NCBI GenBank assembly: GCA_030828385.1
Contig: JAURCS010000006.1
Span: 1 to 64,000 of the forward strand
DNA length: 64,000 nucleotides
Origin: Gammaproteobacteria bacterium
GTDB lineage: Bacteria > Pseudomonadota > Gammaproteobacteria > Pseudomonadales > Pseudohongiellaceae
Direction of reading: 5' to 3'
Below are positions 60,697 through 64,000 of this stretch, piece after piece (position 1 is the first letter of the stretch; each line of letters begins with the position of its first letter). A program made the position numbers and the translations under genes. Under the pieces are notes generated by a model. It ran no database searches. It was not told the DNA's origin and saw nothing but the letters and a program-made list of their open reading frames with translations.

Positions 60697-63315
60697 CTAA
60701 CGGCTTACGACGAGGCTCTGTCCGGGAACAGGGCCACCCGCGCTGCCGGGGGGGCCACCGCCGCCACGGATATCACCAGTGGAGACCAGCTTGACCCACA
60801 AGGCGTCGTTGTCTTTGTAATAGGAGGTGGCATTGGCCTTGCGTAGTGCTTCCAGGCTGCTTTGCTGCGCACCTGAATCTGCTGCAGTGAATCCTGGCAG
60901 TTCGAACATTACCCACGAGCCGGCATCCATCTCAGTCAGGCTGAGGTTCACGGATTCTCTTTCGGTGCTTACCTTGTACTGCGTGCCGGCGCGCACATTG
61001 GTTGTCCCGTTAGGCGTAAATTCATGACCATTGCGGCTGAGTACAACAGGTATCGAGGGCGGACGAACCCCCCTGATACGGCCGCCACCTGGGGCGATTT
61101 CAAGGGTAGCAGCAGCGCCAGCCCCGAAGCCTAAAGGACCACCACCGCCGCCGACATTCATGCGTCCGATATCACCCGTGCACACATAAGCGTTCCAGGT
61201 GGGCCTGGCTTCACAGGCGTCATCGGGGTCGATGCCGGTCTCATTGATGATATAGGAATTGGGGATGCCGGTGATGGTGCCGTCCCTGTCGTTGAAGACC
61301 GAGGTCAGGTAAACCGCATTGCCATAATCATCGTTGCTCCACCGGTTGTCGATCGGCGGGTAATATACCGGCTTGGCATCGACGAATGTGGAGCGCGCTA
61401 CCGTGTTATTGGAGCTCATGCCGAAGCTGGTAAACAGCAGGTAGGAGATCGCCCCGGTCTTGCGGGTGTCATTGTCCTCGTAATTGATGAAGGTGTTGTT
61501 GTCCAGTTCATGATGGGAGTCATAGAACTCGTAGCCGCGGATAGGGAAATCCGCGACAGCGGGTTGCGGCAGGCTGCGACCGTAGGCCAGTTCAGCGGGC
61601 TCGCGGGGGTTGCCGATATTGCCGGATTCACCCACGAACAGCGAGTCAACCACCCGTGACGTATACAGGGATGAGCCACCGCCAGTGGCATGGGTGAAGC
61701 CAATACCGTTGTCTGCCATCTTCAGGTTCTTGTAAAGGTGCATCTGACCCCTGGCCCAGATACCACTGTTGCGGTTTTTGTAGGCAGTAAAATCCTCAAC
61801 GACGGACTCCACTTGCGGGCTGTTCGGGTCAGCAGGATCGGCGAGGGCTATATACCCACCCACGGCGAAATGGCCATCGGCCCGGGGGGCACGGTCGCCC
61901 ATGAAAGCGTCAAAGTTGGAATGGGCGACGTTGCCCTTGAACTCGCGGAACTTCGTACGGCGCGGCCAGGTGTTGAGGCTGTCCTCCGAACCTTCGAACG
62001 CACCGGTGGGATGCACGGGGAAGGCAAACCAGAATCCGGTCGAGTCTGAGCCCGCAGCCACGTTGTTGATGTAGGTATTTTCCGGATTGGTAATCCAGAA
62101 AGACGAGGCTGTGTTGTCAGAAGGGATCAGGATTTCCGGGTGGTCCTGGCCGGTGGTTTTGAAGTTCAAACCGTCCGGGGACGCCCCGAACGGGCCAAGG
62201 TTGGTCGGATCGCAGGGCAGGCTGGTGTGGCACTTGGTCTGGATTGCCAGATTGCTGATGTACTGGTTGCCTTTCTCGATACCGTCTTCCATAAAGAAGC
62301 AGTGGCCCACAGTATTGTAGGTTACGTTATTCTCAACCTGCAGGTTGTTGGTGCCGTGGACCGTCACACAGCGGTTGTAGGTGTCGTGGATCGCCGAGTT
62401 CCTGACGTACTGTCCCGCACCAGCATCACCGACCAAATGCCAGTGTATCGGGTAGCGCGCAAGCTCCAGGTTCTGGCCCATGCGATAGAGCTCAACACCC
62501 TCGACATACATCTTGCTGGTGACCATGCCCATAATGTGGCCGCCAAAGAAAGTCTCTTCAGCAGAGTCGGAGGCCTGCACCTTGATATTGCGCGTCAGCA
62601 AACCCACTTCACCGCGCTCATCCACCCCGAAGGTGATCTCGCCGTAGTGCATGTACTCCAGGGGCTCATCCAGGGTAATGGCGTTAGCGCTGATGGCTGT
62701 GATATGTCGTGTTTCAGCCTGGCGTGGATTGTAATCTGTCGAGGCGAGGACAATCTCGTCACCCACCTGCCACTGGTCAGCGTTCAGCACATCAATGGTG
62801 TTGCTGCCAGCCTCGGCGGTCCTGGCCAGCTTGGTCCAGGCATTGCTGCGGTTGCCGTGCAGGTTCAGGGTGCCACCGGAGAGCATGATGCCACGATCGC
62901 CCATGCCCATCAGCTGTTCATCCTTGACCTTGTCAGTGAGGGTGATGGTAGCCTTGCTTGTGTGGGGGCGGGCTTCGGTGCCTATCTCCAGTTCGCCGAA
63001 TACCATAATCCACTCGGTGGTCAGTTCAAGATCAGTGTTGTCAGAAAAACGGAGTTTGCCGTTGATGGTCAAGCCGGCCAGTGCCGGCGGGCTGACATCA
63101 AGAATCATGTCCTGGTCACTCGCAATGACGACCCTGTCGCCAGCCGCTGGCACCTTGTTGTCTGGCCAGGAGGCAGGATCGGACCAGCGTGCTTCCTGGG
63201 CCATGGCAAGGGGAGCGCCGCCAAGTAGCAAACACACTGGTAAGACTCTGCGAAATAATTGCATGAGTAAACGAGTTGGTCGTGTCAGAAAGGACATGTG
63301 TGAACAGCTTGACAT
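60697..63315 (-). CDS. G8-domain beta-helix protein, secreted
   Basis: About 872 aa from the ATG at 63315, preceded by AGGGGAA; 63363 and 63297 are other in-frame starts. A signal peptide ends PLAMAQ. Next comes a G8 domain (WSDPASWPDNKVPAAGDRVV through IMVFGELEIG), then a long right-handed beta-helix region with NNLQVENNVTYNTVGHCFF and ENTYINNVAAGS. The C-terminus is Gly/Pro-rich. G8 domains occur in hyaluronan-binding CEMIP/TMEM2 and in bacterial surface proteins. Binding or cleavage of an acidic polysaccharide is likely; a sulfatase lies close by. Confidence 0.87.
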   Translation of the reverse strand: MSSCSHMSFLTRPTRLLMQLFRRVLPVCLLLGGAPLAMAQEARWSDPASWPDNKVPAAGDRVVIASDQDMILDVSPPALAGLTINGKLRFSDNTDLELTTEWIMVFGELEIGTEARPHTSKATITLTDKVKDEQLMGMGDRGIMLSGGTLNLHGNRSNAWTKLARTAEAGSNTIDVLNADQWQVGDEIVLASTDYNPRQAETRHITAISANAITLDEPLEYMHYGEITFGVDERGEVGLLTRNIKVQASDSAEETFFGGHIMGMVTSKMYVEGVELYRMGQNLELARYPIHWHLVGDAGAGQYVRNSAIHDTYNRCVTVHGTNNLQVENNVTYNTVGHCFFMEDGIEKGNQYISNLAIQTKCHTSLPCDPTNLGPFGASPDGLNFKTTGQDHPEILIPSDNTASSFWITNPENTYINNVAAGSDSTGFWFAFPVHPTGAFEGSEDSLNTWPRRTKFREFKGNVAHSNFDAFMGDRAPRADGHFAVGGYIALADPADPNSPQVESVVEDFTAYKNRNSGIWARGQMHLYKNLKMADNGIGFTHATGGGSSLYTSRVVDSLFVGESGNIGNPREPAELAYGRSLPQPAVADFPIRGYEFYDSHHELDNNTFINYEDNDTRKTGAISYLLFTSFGMSSNNTVARSTFVDAKPVYYPPIDNRWSNDDYGNAVYLTSVFNDRDGTITGIPNSYIINETGIDPDDACEARPTWNAYVCTGDIGRMNVGGGGGPLGFGAGAAATLEIAPGGGRIRGVRPPSIPVVLSRNGHEFTPNGTTNVRAGTQYKVSTERESVNLSLTEMDAGSWVMFELPGFTAADSGAQQSSLEALRKANATSYYKDNDALWVKLVSTGDIRGGGGPPGSAGGPVPGQSLVVSR

Positions 63316-63535
63316 AATGGCTTCCCCTAAATAGTCGTATAAGCAGGAATGAAACATTCTCATTCCCTATCTTAAGTGATGGTATAACCGAAGTTTGTGA
63401 ATTAAAAATGAAAATGTGAATAGCCCACGCTCATCCAGGCTTTCGGAACCTCTGAAAAACCCCAATAGGCCCAAAACACCAGCTTCGCAAATAGGGCCAA
63501 CTCTGGTTGTTACACCCCGATTATTCCTGCTGATC

Positions 63536-64000
63536 TTATTGCCCGCCACCTGGCCGGCCTCTGCTGCAACCTGGCGTTGTACAAACTGTTACTTCGTGAA
63601 TGTAACGATTCATACCGTTTTCAACCCGGAACTGCTGACTGGCAGGGGTTCCCGGATGATAAGGCCCGAGTCCGGCATCAAGCCAGGAAAAGTTGTGAAA
63701 AATGCTCACGGCACCCATGGTCTCATCGATGACGAAGCGGCGGCTGCCGGTGTTAATCGGTTGCGGGAATGCCCCCATGGTGCAGGTCTGTCCCTGGGGG
63801 TCGCGGGTGCCTGTGTAAATGCGGCCCTCAAGTCGAGCACAGGGCGTACCGTGCGGTACGGGCAGAAAGGGATCGCCCCAGTTGTTGATATAGGCCTCGG
63901 CTGCTGCCTTGATAACGCCCCTCATGTCACGCTGGTCTTCGGGGATTACGCCCCAATCCTCTTGCTGAGTGTATGAAAGAAAGACATCTGCGCCGAACAC
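63536..64000 (-). CDS. Conserved protein, C-terminal part (runs off the window)
   Basis: The last 154 residues of a gene whose start lies past the right edge. It has AEAYINNWGDPFLPVPHGTP, RLEGRIYTG, CTMGAFPQPI, RRFVIDETMGAVSIFHNF and FRVENGMNRYIHEVTVC. The pattern suggests an NTF2/SnoaL-like or DUF8021-type domain. The last residues are Gly/Arg-rich. It is the same strand as the G8-domain gene, 220 bp upstream of it. No function can be given. Confidence 0.65.
   Translation of the reverse strand: MFGADVFLSYTQQEDWGVIPEDQRDMRGVIKAAAEAYINNWGDPFLPVPHGTPCARLEGRIYTGTRDPQGQTCTMGAFPQPINTGSRRFVIDETMGAVSIFHNFSWLDAGLGPYHPGTPASQQFRVENGMNRYIHEVTVCTTPGCSRGRPGGGQ

Noticed and set aside
62140-63228. 362-codon plus-strand frame
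   Set aside because: It is the antisense shadow of the G8-domain gene, whose signal peptide and domains are clear; no ribosome-binding site or family match.
1-64000. rRNA, tRNA, riboswitch or prophage
   Set aside because: No such sequence was recognised by eye in any spacer; weak RNA genes could still be missed without a covariance search.

Overview
The window is a 64 kb piece of a gammaproteobacterial chromosome. The support is the gene content and order: maf - rng (RNase G) - yhdP, a PiT transporter with its DUF47 partner, FabV, RsgA, glutathione-dependent formaldehyde detoxification, and GTAGGTCGGATAAG-type REP elements. Many predicted secreted or lipid-anchored hydrolases, a sulfatase, a G8-domain protein and DUF1592/DUF1552 proteins suggest a free-living, probably aquatic heterotroph. 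I cannot name the genus. No rRNA, tRNA, CRISPR array, prophage, integrase or transposase gene was recognised.

Left half (1-33.8 kb) is mostly housekeeping. It holds an omega-amidase; adhC/fghA for formaldehyde; a ferredoxin reductase and ferredoxin pair; DUF47-PiT phosphate uptake; an XdhC/MocA-like pair for molybdenum cofactor maturation; PhoH; a secreted metallo-beta-lactamase-fold protein; a eukaryotic-type HisA; a ferredoxin-FNR reductase; maf-rng-yhdP (yhdP carries a +1 frameshift) and DUF445. Then come a CocE-like hydrolase that seems to lack its catalytic triad, a TetR regulator, an orphan ExbD, a MAPEG protein, an aldolase/SDR fusion, and mtnA - glutaminyl cyclotransferase - yjbQ - aminopeptidase, fabV and rsgA. 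Intergenic spaces here carry a REP-like family (GTAGGTCGGATAAG...CATCCGAC) and a second A/G-rich module (GGATAAAGGATAAAGG).

Right half (33.8-64 kb) is accessory and looks richer in GC. It holds an orphan IorB-like molybdenum hydroxylase with a Tat signal, several secreted alpha/beta hydrolases, and a quinate/shikimate-type dehydrogenase with a divergent LysR gene, an MHS transporter and a deleted hydroxycinnamoyl-CoA hydratase-lyase. It also holds a translationally coupled hydrolase - cytochrome c - OmpA-like operon, a DUF1592 - DUF1552 - ankyrin operon, an NmrA-like reductase, an iduronate-sulfatase-like lipoprotein, two SnoaL/NTF2-like proteins, a G8-domain beta-helix protein and a partial gene at the right edge. 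Most junctions here carry short mosaic repeats of a different kind (AAGGGGACAGATTTATT, AATCAAGGGGTCAGGTTACTT, GCAAGCGTCCCTATTCGAC), often as inverted pairs. Two exact 26-bp copies in opposite orientation bracket the DUF1592-DUF1552-ankyrin-NmrA block. Gene relics lie next to such tags, which suggests that this half has been assembled and eroded by recombination at small repeats.

The most interesting items are the mosaic tag repeats and the block they bracket, the triad-less CocE-like protein behind a palindromic putative TetR operator, the eukaryotic-type HisA, the paired secreted hydrolases with a conserved DCxxC tail beside a cytochrome with a CX3CH haem motif, and the frameshift in yhdP.
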